Assembly: GCA_012862575.1 (NCBI GenBank)
Contig: BLSF01000004.1
Location: forward strand, 888,446 to 952,445
Length of the DNA stretch: 64,000 nucleotides
DNA from: Parietichytrium sp. I65-24A
Taxonomy: Eukaryota > Sar > Bigyra > Thraustochytrida > Thraustochytriidae
Direction of reading: 5' to 3'
Shown here: one piece after another, positions 49,933-59,135 of the stretch
How positions within the stretch are numbered: position 1 is the first letter of the stretch
How the letters are laid out: the number at the start of each line of letters is the position of its first letter
The notes under the pieces: generated by a model
What the model was told of the DNA's origin: nothing
Databases searched by the model: none
Seen by the model: only the letters and a program-made list of their open reading frames with translations
Program-made: the position numbers and the translations under genes

Positions 49933-52900
49933 TTAAAGTGTATCAGAGTCATCCTCTAGCACCTCGTGCTGCTCGTTCCGCCCAGGGAAGTGCCCATGCC
50001 CGCCAACCCCATGCTGCTGTTGGTAATCTTGCTGTTGCTGCTCGTGGTGGCCGTGCACAACTTGATCTTGCTGAATGTGATGATACTGGTCGTGATCGTC
50101 GATATTGTGATGCTCATCGTCGTGCTCCAAGATGGGATTGCACTGATGCTGGTGAATTGGAACCTGTTGCGTCCGTGGTTTGTGAGTTCGTACAGCAAGA
50201 ACTGTACGCGTGTTTGGTCCGCCACAGCGACTGTTCAGGTTGTCAAACAACAAGCCAGGAATGACACCCCAAGTGGCACATGTGTTCTGATGATGACCGC
50301 GAATCTGGCATCTCGAGCAATGGTCCCTTGAGGGCGGGACTAGAGGAGGATTGCACAATTTTTCAAAGTACTTTTCGTGATCCGAGTTTTTGAGGGAATT
50401 CATAAACCCCGGAGGTAACGAGAGTGTGCACACGCGCTTTTTCTTACGCCCGAGGCCAGTCACAACGACGATTTCGGGGTGATCGAGAGCGAGCGGTGGC
50501 AGCATGTTAAGCTCTGACGGCAATGCTTCTACTGGAGGCAATTCTGGCATGAGGTGCGCAAAAGCAGCGTCCACAGCCTCTTTAAAAATAGCAGAGGACA
50601 TGCCGTAGTGAATGAACTGCCTTGACGACTTGTTCTCGGCCCTGGAAACAGCGATGACGTGGCCGCACGGGAGGCCGGTGGATTGCGGGCGCCCACAACT
50701 GCATTGTGCCCCAGGAAGAGTCGCCTTTTGCTTGACGACAAAAGTTTGCGCAGGCGTGATGTCGCAATCCACGTACCAGGTTGTCCCAATTTGTTGGCCC
50801 TCATTACCCAAAATTGGTATCGCATTCGTCACCTGGAAATGCTGCGCGAAGCACTGCTCAAATGTAGAGATGAGCCTACAGAGGACAACTTTCGGAAATG
50901 CCTCAGCCCGGGCAAGCAATTTGGCTTCCGTCAACAGCTTTGGATCAGAGTATTCCTTCAGCTTTTGGTCCCACCCTCGCTCCACTGCGCAACATATGCT
51001 GTCGAGCATCAGCGGTACAGGCATTTTCGCATATCGCGACACGAGGTCGCTCCAGTCGACCAAGTCGTAGAACGAATCGGAGGAGAAGTTTGCCAAGTCG
51101 CGATCAATGTCCAAAAGGTACTCGAATCCGTGCGAAGAGCTCAACCCGACTCCCCCATGGGCACTCGCTCGCTTCTGCAAAAGCATGATCTGCCCGTAGT
51201 TTGATCTGCCCTCCACAGAACAAATGTGGGCCATCGACCATGTCGACACCGGGAATCGTCTGCAAGCGGCCGCCGTAGCTGGGGAGTTGTTCTGCATCAG
51301 CTTCATTAACATGTCGTGCTCTGTCATAGACGTTGCCAGCGCACAAGGCAGGAAGAAGGTCTTCAGCGCGGATTTGGTAGTGGTGCTAATCAAGGGTCGC
51401 GGACCCTCATCCAGCTGCTGCATGTTTGTGTTGAGTTCTTCCGCAGAGAGTAAAAGGTGCTCAATCATACTGGCCAGGCAAATTGCGTGATGAGCACGCG
51501 GCAGGCGCCCTTGCACTGCCTCTTTGACCCCATCTCCATAATTCGAAATTACCACGAGACTCTCAGAGTTGATCAGTTGAGGAAAGCTCTTCTGAAGGTT
51601 GCCGATGAAGAATTGCCAGTTCTGGGAGTTTTCTGCGACGCAATGGCCGAACGCGAGCAAGACTGCTCCGCCGTCAGGGGCGAGGGTCATCGCTGACATT
51701 AAACAGCCGCGGTACTTACCAAGGCATGGCTCACCGTGAAGGGACACCACGTGCTGCTTGAAGAACGTGGCCGCTCTCACCCCTTTGCCAGGGGCAATGA
51801 AAGACCGGTAGTAAAGAAATTGATCCGGCGTCGCATTCGCCCTTGCCCTGAGGTCATCAAGCGAAGATGATGCCACCTGTGAAAGATATGGCCTGAATTT
51901 GTCACCGCAACTTCGTATGTCCTTTGCCAATATGGCTGCAGTCTCTGAAGGCTTGCGATTCGAGTGCTCCGATGCCGAGGTTTGACCAATGCTATGACTC
52001 ATGTTCACAGCAGTATTCCCGTGCTCGGATGCGAGAGTAGCACGATCATTTCCTCCAATAGCTTGTGCCTTGGTGATCTCCTTCGTCTCCATTGCCGCAT
52101 GCGAGGCGCAGAATTCGCTGCTGGCTAGCGTATAAACTGTATCTTCCGTCTCATGAAAGGAAAAGTTTCTCGAGACAAGCACATCCCTGAGAAACTCCAC
52201 GTCTGTGGACATTGCTTGAACGACCGCATTCGTGTTGGAGTCCACAGAGTTCAACCTAGCTGCGAGCGCGGGCAAGGAGGAGAAGTCATCATGGTTGGTT
52301 ACTCCAATTTGGAAAAGGGCTTCCACGAGCACACGCCGAGCGGTGCTATTGACAATATTGGGTCGCCCGATAGAGTCGACGCCCGCCAGTTTTTTTCGAA
52401 TGTCTTCTGCAGTCACCAGCAACGGGTCATCGGACCCACGTAGAATTGCAATCACTTCTTTGACAATTACACTGTTCAAAAACGCTGTCTTCATCCGCGT
52501 TCCAGACACCATCCTTCGCTTTCGTGGCGGGGCACCTGAGAGCGCATCGTCATGATTTCCTCTGTCCTCAGCATCACTTGGGTCTGCGGTTCCAGGTAAG
52601 CCCGGGATTCCGGAGGAACTAGTTGCCTGAGGCGACAAATCAGAGAAACCGTGCGCCATTTGTCCGGTATGGTATTCCCCGTCGTGAATCGCATTGTTTG
52701 GTGTTGAGTCACAGTCGTGCTTGAGATCTGCTACGGTGACCATCCAGGGCGCATCCGCGTGCTCAGCCTTCTTTGAATACCGGGCCTTGATCCGAAATGC
52801 ACAGTCTGAGGTACGTTGCCCGCAACGTAGTAGGAGCTTCATTCTGTCACTCTTGCGTGCGTAGAATGTGAACTGGGGAGCTGTGGAGCCTCTCGCCGTA

Positions 52901-53004
52901 TTTATGTCTCGATGAAGCAACACAACCTGTGCATAAATCTCCTCTTTACTTGCAAGCCTCGAGCCTCGAGCCAAAAGCTCTTGCGGGGGTTGGTTTGAAT
53001 CCAT
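49933..53004 (-). CDS. MULE/FAR1-type transposase-derived protein, probably domesticated
   Basis: 1023 residues, no intron; the first ATG of the open frame is at 53004. Order of domains: a FAR1/WRKY-GCM1-like zinc-binding region (about residues 45-95, with LLLRCGQRTSDCAFRIKARY and a KHDCDS end), a MULE-type RNase H-like transposase domain (about 405-520), a SWIM zinc finger (CSCGRPQSTGLPCGHV, about 765-785), a CCHC zinc knuckle (CSRCQIRGHHQNTC, about 897-910) and a His/Gln-rich tail. In the transposase domain the first catalytic Asp, expected six residues before GKY, is His (HGEPCLGKY), and the second, normally in ISD, is Asn (VISNYGDG). The Glu in AENSQNWQFF and the C/H pair after it remain. 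Loss of both aspartates with an intact long frame suggests recruitment as a DNA-binding regulator, as with plant FHY3/FAR1. Confidence 0.87.
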   Translation of the reverse strand: MDSNQPPQELLARGSRLASKEEIYAQVVLLHRDINTARGSTAPQFTFYARKSDRMKLLLRCGQRTSDCAFRIKARYSKKAEHADAPWMVTVADLKHDCDSTPNNAIHDGEYHTGQMAHGFSDLSPQATSSSGIPGLPGTADPSDAEDRGNHDDALSGAPPRKRRMVSGTRMKTAFLNSVIVKEVIAILRGSDDPLLVTAEDIRKKLAGVDSIGRPNIVNSTARRVLVEALFQIGVTNHDDFSSLPALAARLNSVDSNTNAVVQAMSTDVEFLRDVLVSRNFSFHETEDTVYTLASSEFCASHAAMETKEITKAQAIGGNDRATLASEHGNTAVNMSHSIGQTSASEHSNRKPSETAAILAKDIRSCGDKFRPYLSQVASSSLDDLRARANATPDQFLYYRSFIAPGKGVRAATFFKQHVVSLHGEPCLGKYRGCLMSAMTLAPDGGAVLLAFGHCVAENSQNWQFFIGNLQKSFPQLINSESLVVISNYGDGVKEAVQGRLPRAHHAICLASMIEHLLLSAEELNTNMQQLDEGPRPLISTTTKSALKTFFLPCALATSMTEHDMLMKLMQNNSPATAAACRRFPVSTWSMAHICSVEGRSNYGQIMLLQKRASAHGGVGLSSSHGFEYLLDIDRDLANFSSDSFYDLVDWSDLVSRYAKMPVPLMLDSICCAVERGWDQKLKEYSDPKLLTEAKLLARAEAFPKVVLCRLISTFEQCFAQHFQVTNAIPILGNEGQQIGTTWYVDCDITPAQTFVVKQKATLPGAQCSCGRPQSTGLPCGHVIAVSRAENKSSRQFIHYGMSSAIFKEAVDAAFAHLMPELPPVEALPSELNMLPPLALDHPEIVVVTGLGRKKKRVCTLSLPPGFMNSLKNSDHEKYFEKLCNPPLVPPSRDHCSRCQIRGHHQNTCATWGVIPGLLFDNLNSRCGGPNTRTVLAVRTHKPRTQQVPIHQHQCNPILEHDDEHHNIDDHDQYHHIQQDQVVHGHHEQQQQDYQQQHGVGGHGHFPGRNEQHEVLEDDSDTL

Positions 53005-55061
53005 TGTGTTGCTGGGGGCAACGCTGGCACAGACCGAAAGATGGCACCGGCCACAATGAAAATTTGAGAGACGAAATGCAAGTCTCAGCAGTTTAACAAC
53101 GAAAGTTCTGCACCCGCGCCTCGCTCTCTCCGTCAGCTCGCGCAACACGGCTCAGAAAGATCGTGTTCGCAGCCACCTCTGCCGGCGACGTTAACAAAAA
53201 CGAAGGGGTCGCAGAGTCGAGATACCCGCACCTCCAGGTCCTGCCTTAAACCTCCCACTTGACGCAGGCTTGAGCAGGAAACCTTGTTCTGTTGCTGTTG
53301 CTGTTGCTGATGCTCCGTTCCGATTGTTTTTTCAAATATCACAATCTGCGAATCACGTTGTCCTCCAAGTGCGAACTTCTTCTGTTCTGGGCAGGAACAC
53401 CTCCGCTGCCCCCCCCCTGACCTGCCCCCTTTGCCCGCTTCACTCCTCTACGATCCTATAAACGCAGTAGCAACTACAGTAGCATTGATGCGGAAAATAG
53501 CTAAGACGGTGGATTCATGCATCTCTGGTTAGCCTTGATGGTCATAGCATATGATTACTCTTACCACTTCTTCTATTTAGATAAAGCACCTCTCACTAAT
53601 GCACCCCACACCACTAGGGCGGTGGTTACCGTCCTTTCACTGGAACTGCATAGTAACTGACGACGGATTAACTCGTGCGTAAGCTTATTGGCTATGATTC
53701 ATCCGGGTAAATACGCTACATGGTAGCGGTGCTACTAGTGCTGAGGACTCACATCAATTACAGTCCTGGTACGAGTACTGGTCCTGAGTACTATCACTAC
53801 TGACAGAGAGACGAAAGGAAAAAAGCCCCCTGTTTCCACATCTACAGTTTGCCCTGAAACTCTCCAGGAAGGTAGAGCCTAGCACTGTGAAGGTGCTTTT
53901 GGTTTTAGTGTATGCACAAATGGGCACTGTATACAGAATTCAGAAAAGTGCGTAGTAGCACTTCGTCACTAATAACACTGGCAGCTCCTTCACAACAACA
54001 AACGGAGATAGGGATATGATGTAGCGCCCATCTTAGTAGGTGAACATGTGCATAAGTACTTCTGTCAAATGTCAAACAGTGAAGCTCCTCACATTCTTCT
54101 CGCAGTGATGATCCTTCTCTAATGAGAGTCTACGAATGTTTACGAGATCTGTGAGCGTGACCAACTCTTGCCAAGATTTTAGGAAATTCGCTAGCTACGC
54201 CTGAGTATGGACCTCCTCTCACTCACAGAACAATCGTTATAGGCGCTAGTAACGGTACGGATACCGATATGTCCATTACTCGTCAGGCAGGACGCGTGCT
54301 CTGCCGAGCTTCCGTATTCGATCGTTACCGATAAACATAATAAAACTGAAGGAAAGATGAGCGAGGAAAAAAAGGAGAAATAAAGAGAAGGGAGAGGGGA
54401 GGGAAAAAGGGCAAAAGAGAAAGAGAGAAGAAGAAGCATCCAAGCTGTGTAAGGGGCTCTGATCCTCCCACAGCAGTTGGTGTCCTCGAGTCATTGCAAA
54501 GCTCGCTCCCAAGTTGGCGTACTCTGCGGTGTTTCCGGCGCTCCAGCAGCGAGGGACTGGGAGGGACTGGGAAGGACAGGGGGTGGGAGAGGAACCGGCC
54601 TTGTGCGTGGGTAAAGGTTGCTATTTTCTGCGTTCTCCTGCAGCTAAAGGCTCTTTGGGTTGGGCCCGCTACTGCTCCCGTTGCTGCTGGCAAAGACAGA
54701 CGCGTCTTCCTGGCGCAGGTTCTGCATTGCGCGGCATATTCCACAAACTTGTAAGCCTTTGTAGGTTCAACCCGCCATTATATTGCGGGCGGATAGTCCT
54801 CAAAAGCTCATTAGAGCGTGCTGCGTTGCCTCGGACACGGACACTTGCGGTGGCCCTCGATCTGTAGCTGTCGCTTTAAGAATTGAGAATTGGCGCGAGG
54901 TCGCCTTACAAGTGACGAAAGAGAGTGAGAGTGAGAGTGATAGTCTGCGTGTGATTGAGACCTTCACGGGTCGCTGAGCGTGAAGATTAATTGGCCGGGA
55001 GGTGGACTGCAGAGCAACTTAAAAGCAGGGCACTTGGAAGCTGGCACAGGTAGCACGAAGG
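53005..55061. other. Divergent region between the MULE-type and bHLH genes
   Basis: 2 kb with no supported gene. It includes a GTTGCT repeat (about 53290-53310), a GTACGAGTACTGG..CTGAGTACT motif (53770-53792), a GGGAGAGGGGAGGG purine tract (54385-54435) and a GAGAGTGAGAGTGAGAGTGA run (54922-54942). The end of the region is likely bHLH 5' leader. Confidence 0.45.
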
Positions 55062-56339
55062 ATGAATCCAAACAACATCGCAGTTCCGCCCCCTCCGCAG
55101 TTTGGCGGCTTCGAGAGGGGGCGCGCAAACTCTGCGGGTTACGCTCGTCTCCGCGCGGCTTCCGAAATGCGGCGGAAGGGCATCATATCTGAGGAGGAGA
55201 AAGCCCAGATTAAAAATTTAATCATACAACGCGACCCAGCAGCAATCGAGCAGTTCGATAATGCCCAAAAGACGGGTGACTTCAGCACGATCAAAAAACT
55301 TTTGCAACAAGCGCATATGTGGAGCCAGGACGGAATGATTAACGATATTCACGATCTAAACCTGGGAGACGACGTTTTAGATTTTTTGGGTGATTTTGAT
55401 GCAGACTTTCCCACAGCTACCATCCCAGGCGGTAATGGCAAGGGGCAATCTCATCGCCCTTCATATGGCATGGGTGCAGAGTTTTCTGGGCGGGCTGCCA
55501 TTCCACCACAGGTCATGGGAACAGACACGGATGCTGCGTACACCGGTCTTACGAGAAAGCGCCAGGCCTCGCGATCGATGCCAGCCCAAGGTATGGCTAA
55601 GGTCATGGCCTCGTCACAGTCCGCTGCCTCCCCTTCTTCGAGCTTGCGTGGCAACCCTTCATCTGGGCACGGCCCTGGTCCAGGAATAGGTCACGTACGG
55701 AGAGCTAGTCGGCCAATGGATGTCCACGCAAGTATGTTGCGCGGCGAAGCTGCTCCATTGCAACATTCCCAACAAAGGTCTTCACACGGTGGTGGTGGGG
55801 GCCCCACTCGATCAAAGCCCGAGTATGCTCATCAAAAGTCGGATTACGGGCGAATGTCTATTGGAGGTGCAGGTCCATCTTCGTATCCGCAGAGCAGGCA
55901 GGACCCGAGATCTCGCGTTCCAAGCATGGCCCCATCGTCTGCGACGGGCTTGTCAAAGCCTCCTGGTGGGAGCGGCTACATCGGCTCAACAATTTCATCA
56001 GCTTCGATGATGTCCCATGACATGTTAGGTTCTCCCCATCCAGAGGACGAGACTGGGCGCCTCGCAAAATCGCGTAAGAATGAGCGCGAAAGGAAACGCC
56101 GTCTTGCGGTCACGCAAGGCTTTGACGAGCTGCACAAATTGCTTCAAAAGATGGACGACGAAGAGCACGGAATAATTAGGAAGTCTGATCCTGAGCCTTC
56201 GATGCTGGGATCTGCAAAGCCAGATAAAGCCAGCATTCTGAAGAACAGCATTGAGAAAATTCAGAGTCTGGAGCATCGTGTTCATTCACTGAGCCACGAA
56301 AACCTGCGCCTTCGACAACTTATTGATGCAAAACGTTAG
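55062..56339 (+). CDS. bHLH-leucine-zipper-type transcription factor
   Basis: 425 residues, no intron; ATG in AAGGATGAAT. The C-terminus carries a basic helix-loop-helix: the basic region SRKNERERKRRLAVTQGF (about residues 336-353, with the E-R-x-R-R of E-box binders), helix 1 FDELHKLLQKM, a long loop, helix 2 starting DKASILKNSIEKIQSL, and a short zipper-like extension HRVHSLSHENLRLRQLI running to the end. The usual His at the start of the basic region is replaced by Lys. The loop (about 25 residues) is longer than in most bHLH proteins. The N-terminus has a conserved-looking helical part (MRRKGIISEEEKAQIKNLII, about residues 37-56) and then DDVLDFLGDFDADF, an acidic-hydrophobic stretch suited to activation. 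The middle is disordered, rich in Ser, Gly, Pro and His. Confidence 0.88.
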   Translation: MNPNNIAVPPPPQFGGFERGRANSAGYARLRAASEMRRKGIISEEEKAQIKNLIIQRDPAAIEQFDNAQKTGDFSTIKKLLQQAHMWSQDGMINDIHDLNLGDDVLDFLGDFDADFPTATIPGGNGKGQSHRPSYGMGAEFSGRAAIPPQVMGTDTDAAYTGLTRKRQASRSMPAQGMAKVMASSQSAASPSSSLRGNPSSGHGPGPGIGHVRRASRPMDVHASMLRGEAAPLQHSQQRSSHGGGGGPTRSKPEYAHQKSDYGRMSIGGAGPSSYPQSRQDPRSRVPSMAPSSATGLSKPPGGSGYIGSTISSASMMSHDMLGSPHPEDETGRLAKSRKNERERKRRLAVTQGFDELHKLLQKMDDEEHGIIRKSDPEPSMLGSAKPDKASILKNSIEKIQSLEHRVHSLSHENLRLRQLIDAKR

Positions 56340-57380
56340 CGGTTGATCGGCGCTGTTGACCAAGTTGTGTGGACCACTCAAAGCGCTACTCGAGGGAGAT
56401 TTTGGTTCGACAGGTTTAGGTTCAGATTCGGCGACTGAGTCTATTGCTTTGGGTGCTGGCAAGATCATGAATAGCCCGGGACAGGAGAGATCTAGCATAT
56501 TTTCTTGGCTTTGGCCGCGCAGTTTCTTGTATAGAACCATCTGTACTCTATCGTCGAAAGGAGAGAATACAACACCTGGTCAATGTTTGCCAAGCGACTG
56601 TGAGAGAACAGGACTGTTCACGGTGAGGTGGCGCGGGGCCGTCCTCAACGCGACAGCCTGACAACAGGGTTTTGCTCTAAAAGTCTAGTTCACATGGATA
56701 GCGTACAGAATCAAGGACTTGTGACAGGTGGCAAGGCAATAAGGCGGAGGCGCATCGACCGTTCTTCCCCCGGGGCAAGATCTTCTCAACGGTTCCACTT
56801 TCTGCTTTCTTGGTTGGCTGTCTCGCCTAGAGCTAGCTAGGTAGTATCTACTAGCTAGCCTAGAGATGGTGTTTCTGTCTTTGTCTTTGGCGTTGAAGTG
56901 TGTGTTTTTTAAGAAAAAAGTACCAGTAATTAGCCAGCAGCCTTCTTCCTTTTCTCTCTCTTTTGCCCCGTCTTTCAAATTTTTAGTGGAACGCAAGGAA
57001 TCGTCACGGCAGCCGATCTCTACTAGAGAGCTTTTAGGTACCGGTAGTGATTATTTTGAGAAACACGACATTCTTCTTTTGAGGTGACAAAACGACGCGT
57101 CAGCTAAAGCTTTGCTGTCTGCCCTGTTGTCGAAGACCCCAAGCAGCAAGTCTTTCTTACACGCCCCTTCCAAAGCTAGCTGCTAGCTCTCCAGGGGTAC
57201 TCAGAGGTGGAGTAGGTGACTTGCACGATTCAAAACTACATTCTGCTCTCAATAATTGAAAGGCCCTGAGGCGAGTCCTCTTTCACTTGAAATATTCTTT
57301 GTAGCACCGGCGACGTGAGGCAGTTCAAGAAAAGAAGAAGCAAATTGGAAAACCTTTTTTGTTTCGCACTATTACGCAAT
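56340..57380. other. Convergent spacer between bHLH and eL20 genes
   Basis: 1 kb, no supported gene; probably long 3' UTRs of both neighbours. It contains a CTAGCTAGGTAGTATCTACTAGCTAG palindromic stretch (about 56831-56860). Confidence 0.4.
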
Positions 57381-58238
57381 CTATCCCACGAAGGTGGATG
57401 GTCTGTAAGCAAGGAAGGTCTTCTTGTAAGTCTTGGAGTGCACGCGAGGGCGGCGGTGAGGGATTGGGAAGCGAATGTTGGAGTCATGGAACTGCATGAC
57501 GCTTGGACGCTTGCAGTCCTTTGCGTCCACAATCGCAGTGGAAATAATCTGAATAGACTCCTTGCGCGCGCGGTGAAGGCCAGCCATTTCCTGGTACATC
57601 TGGTGAACTGCTCCGACCAAAGTCACATCCCTGTACTCCTTGGTCATGTTATGGGTACCACTGCGAGAGTTGTAGCGGAGAGTGATGGCATAGTCTAAAT
57701 TTGACAATTTTCAAACAAAGCATGTCAGAACAACGCCCAAAACAACAATGCCAAGAAATAGGGAAAACGTACTGTTCACAATGTTTCGGTTCTTCTCGAC
57801 GATCTCGTGCACAGAGAGGATCTCACCAGTCGTCTTCTTCATCTTCTTGTACTGGTGCAAGAAGTACCAGAAGCGAGACTTGGCATGGACGCGATCCCGA
57901 GCAAAGATGTGCATGCGGTAAAGCTGTAATTATATGCAAAACAAAGTTGTGTCAGTACAAATAGTCATCAAAAACGCCGGAGCCCACACGAAACAGGGAA
58001 GGTATGGCTAAAGTGCGCATTCGTAGCAGCAGATCAGCGACCACGAAGCGCCGCGTTCCATCATCCCAACCTGGTCATCGCGCCAAACACAGGCGCCATT
58101 TCCCCATCCTGCAATCTCCGCTCTCGCTCCAATCTCCGGCCCAGCACACAACCCACCACGCAACGAACGTACCTGCGGCTCTGGATCGGAATCCGTCGGT
58201 GCCTTGCGGCCGACAACCTCGAAGTGTTTCATAGGCAT
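57381..58238 (-). CDS. RPL18A: Ribosomal protein eL20 (L18a), 3 exons
   Basis: A cytosolic large-subunit ribosomal protein. Exons on the minus strand: 58238-58173, 57923-57773 and 57694-57381, giving 176 residues, the usual length of eL20. The joined protein starts [20 protein letters not shown], continues [20 protein letters not shown] and [16 protein letters not shown], then [20 protein letters not shown] and [20 protein letters not shown], and ends [14 protein letters not shown] and RPSTFVG, all matching eukaryotic L18a. Intron donors are GTACGT in both cases, different from the GTAAGT used by most other genes here; the first intron (249 bp) is the longest in the window. A second ATG two codons downstream (MKHFEV) is the alternative start. 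Confidence 0.95.
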
Positions 58239-59135
58239 CTTCTCTCGCGACACAGAAAGCTTGCGCTCTCGAACTCCACAACACAAACTACTCAACCCGA
58301 CTCTGTTCAACCAAATCGGAGAACACTGAGAGAGGTGAATCGGTGGACACTGAGAGTTGAATTTTGACACCAAGTCCCGAATTGTACAGCGTTCAACGAG
58401 GCCGGGGCCACATAGGCCTGATGGGTGGCTCAGTTGTCCAACCTGACTTGAAACCCTATTTTAGGTTAGGTCGTGAGGTTGTGGAGAACAGTAGTTTATT
58501 CGCGAATAGCTCGAGTGTTCGCGAGTGCTCCATGTACCACCGGCTCTAGTAGTGCTATGCGGTGGCTTTGGCATGCTTCGTTACGGTACGTTATAGCAAT
58601 TTGCTATCGTTCAAGTTCCATTCTTGTAGCTAGCTAGTGACCTTTTCCTAATTCAGTTAGGAAGAAATAGTAGCCAAGCTTATCAATTGTAACTTACATC
58701 AGTGACGAAAGAAACTTGAACCCAACCAAAGCAACCCAAACTTATGTGAGTTCCTGCTAGCGTGGGTATTCTATTTCTCGCTGACTAGGGATAAGCTTAG
58801 GGAGGGAGAGATCCGGAGAGAGCGGGTTCCTGAGTGCTGACAGTGAGTACTGTACATAACTACGCCTGCGTTTCGGAGTCCAGTTGACGGTGGATAAAGC
58901 CCCAACCACTGACAACTGTAATATCAATGACTTTGTAAAACAATGAGATTTTTCTTTGTTTTGTCGTCAAGTGCAGTGACTGTTCAGATTCATCACATGT
59001 CCAAAACCAAATCTAAACTTGTCCAAAACCAAATCTAAACTTGACCGAGGTTGTGAGTGTCAGCAAGTAGTAGGGCTGTTCTAGTAGATCAGAGTAATCT
59101 AGCTAGTAGTAGAGCCACTAGTAAAGTTTCAAAGG
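58239..59135. other. Divergent region between eL20 and the DNA ligase
   Basis: 900 bp with both promoters. It contains a GTGCTGACAGTGAGTACTGTAC motif (58834-58855) and a perfect 22-bp tandem duplication (58998-59041). No gene seen. Confidence 0.45.
58998..59041. repeat. Perfect 22-bp tandem duplication
   Basis: Two identical copies of TGTCCAAAACCAAATCTAAA plus CT, head to tail, about 95 bp upstream of the ligase start. Confidence 0.92.

Noticed and set aside
49932-53148. MULE-type protein starting upstream at 53148
   Set aside because: That codon is GTG; the first ATG in frame is at 53004, and the extra residues look untranslated.
54325-54744. Minus-strand 139-codon open frame upstream of the bHLH gene
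   Set aside because: Its end is coded by a purine/pyrimidine tract (Phe/Ser/Pro/Leu runs), with no domain or conservation signal.
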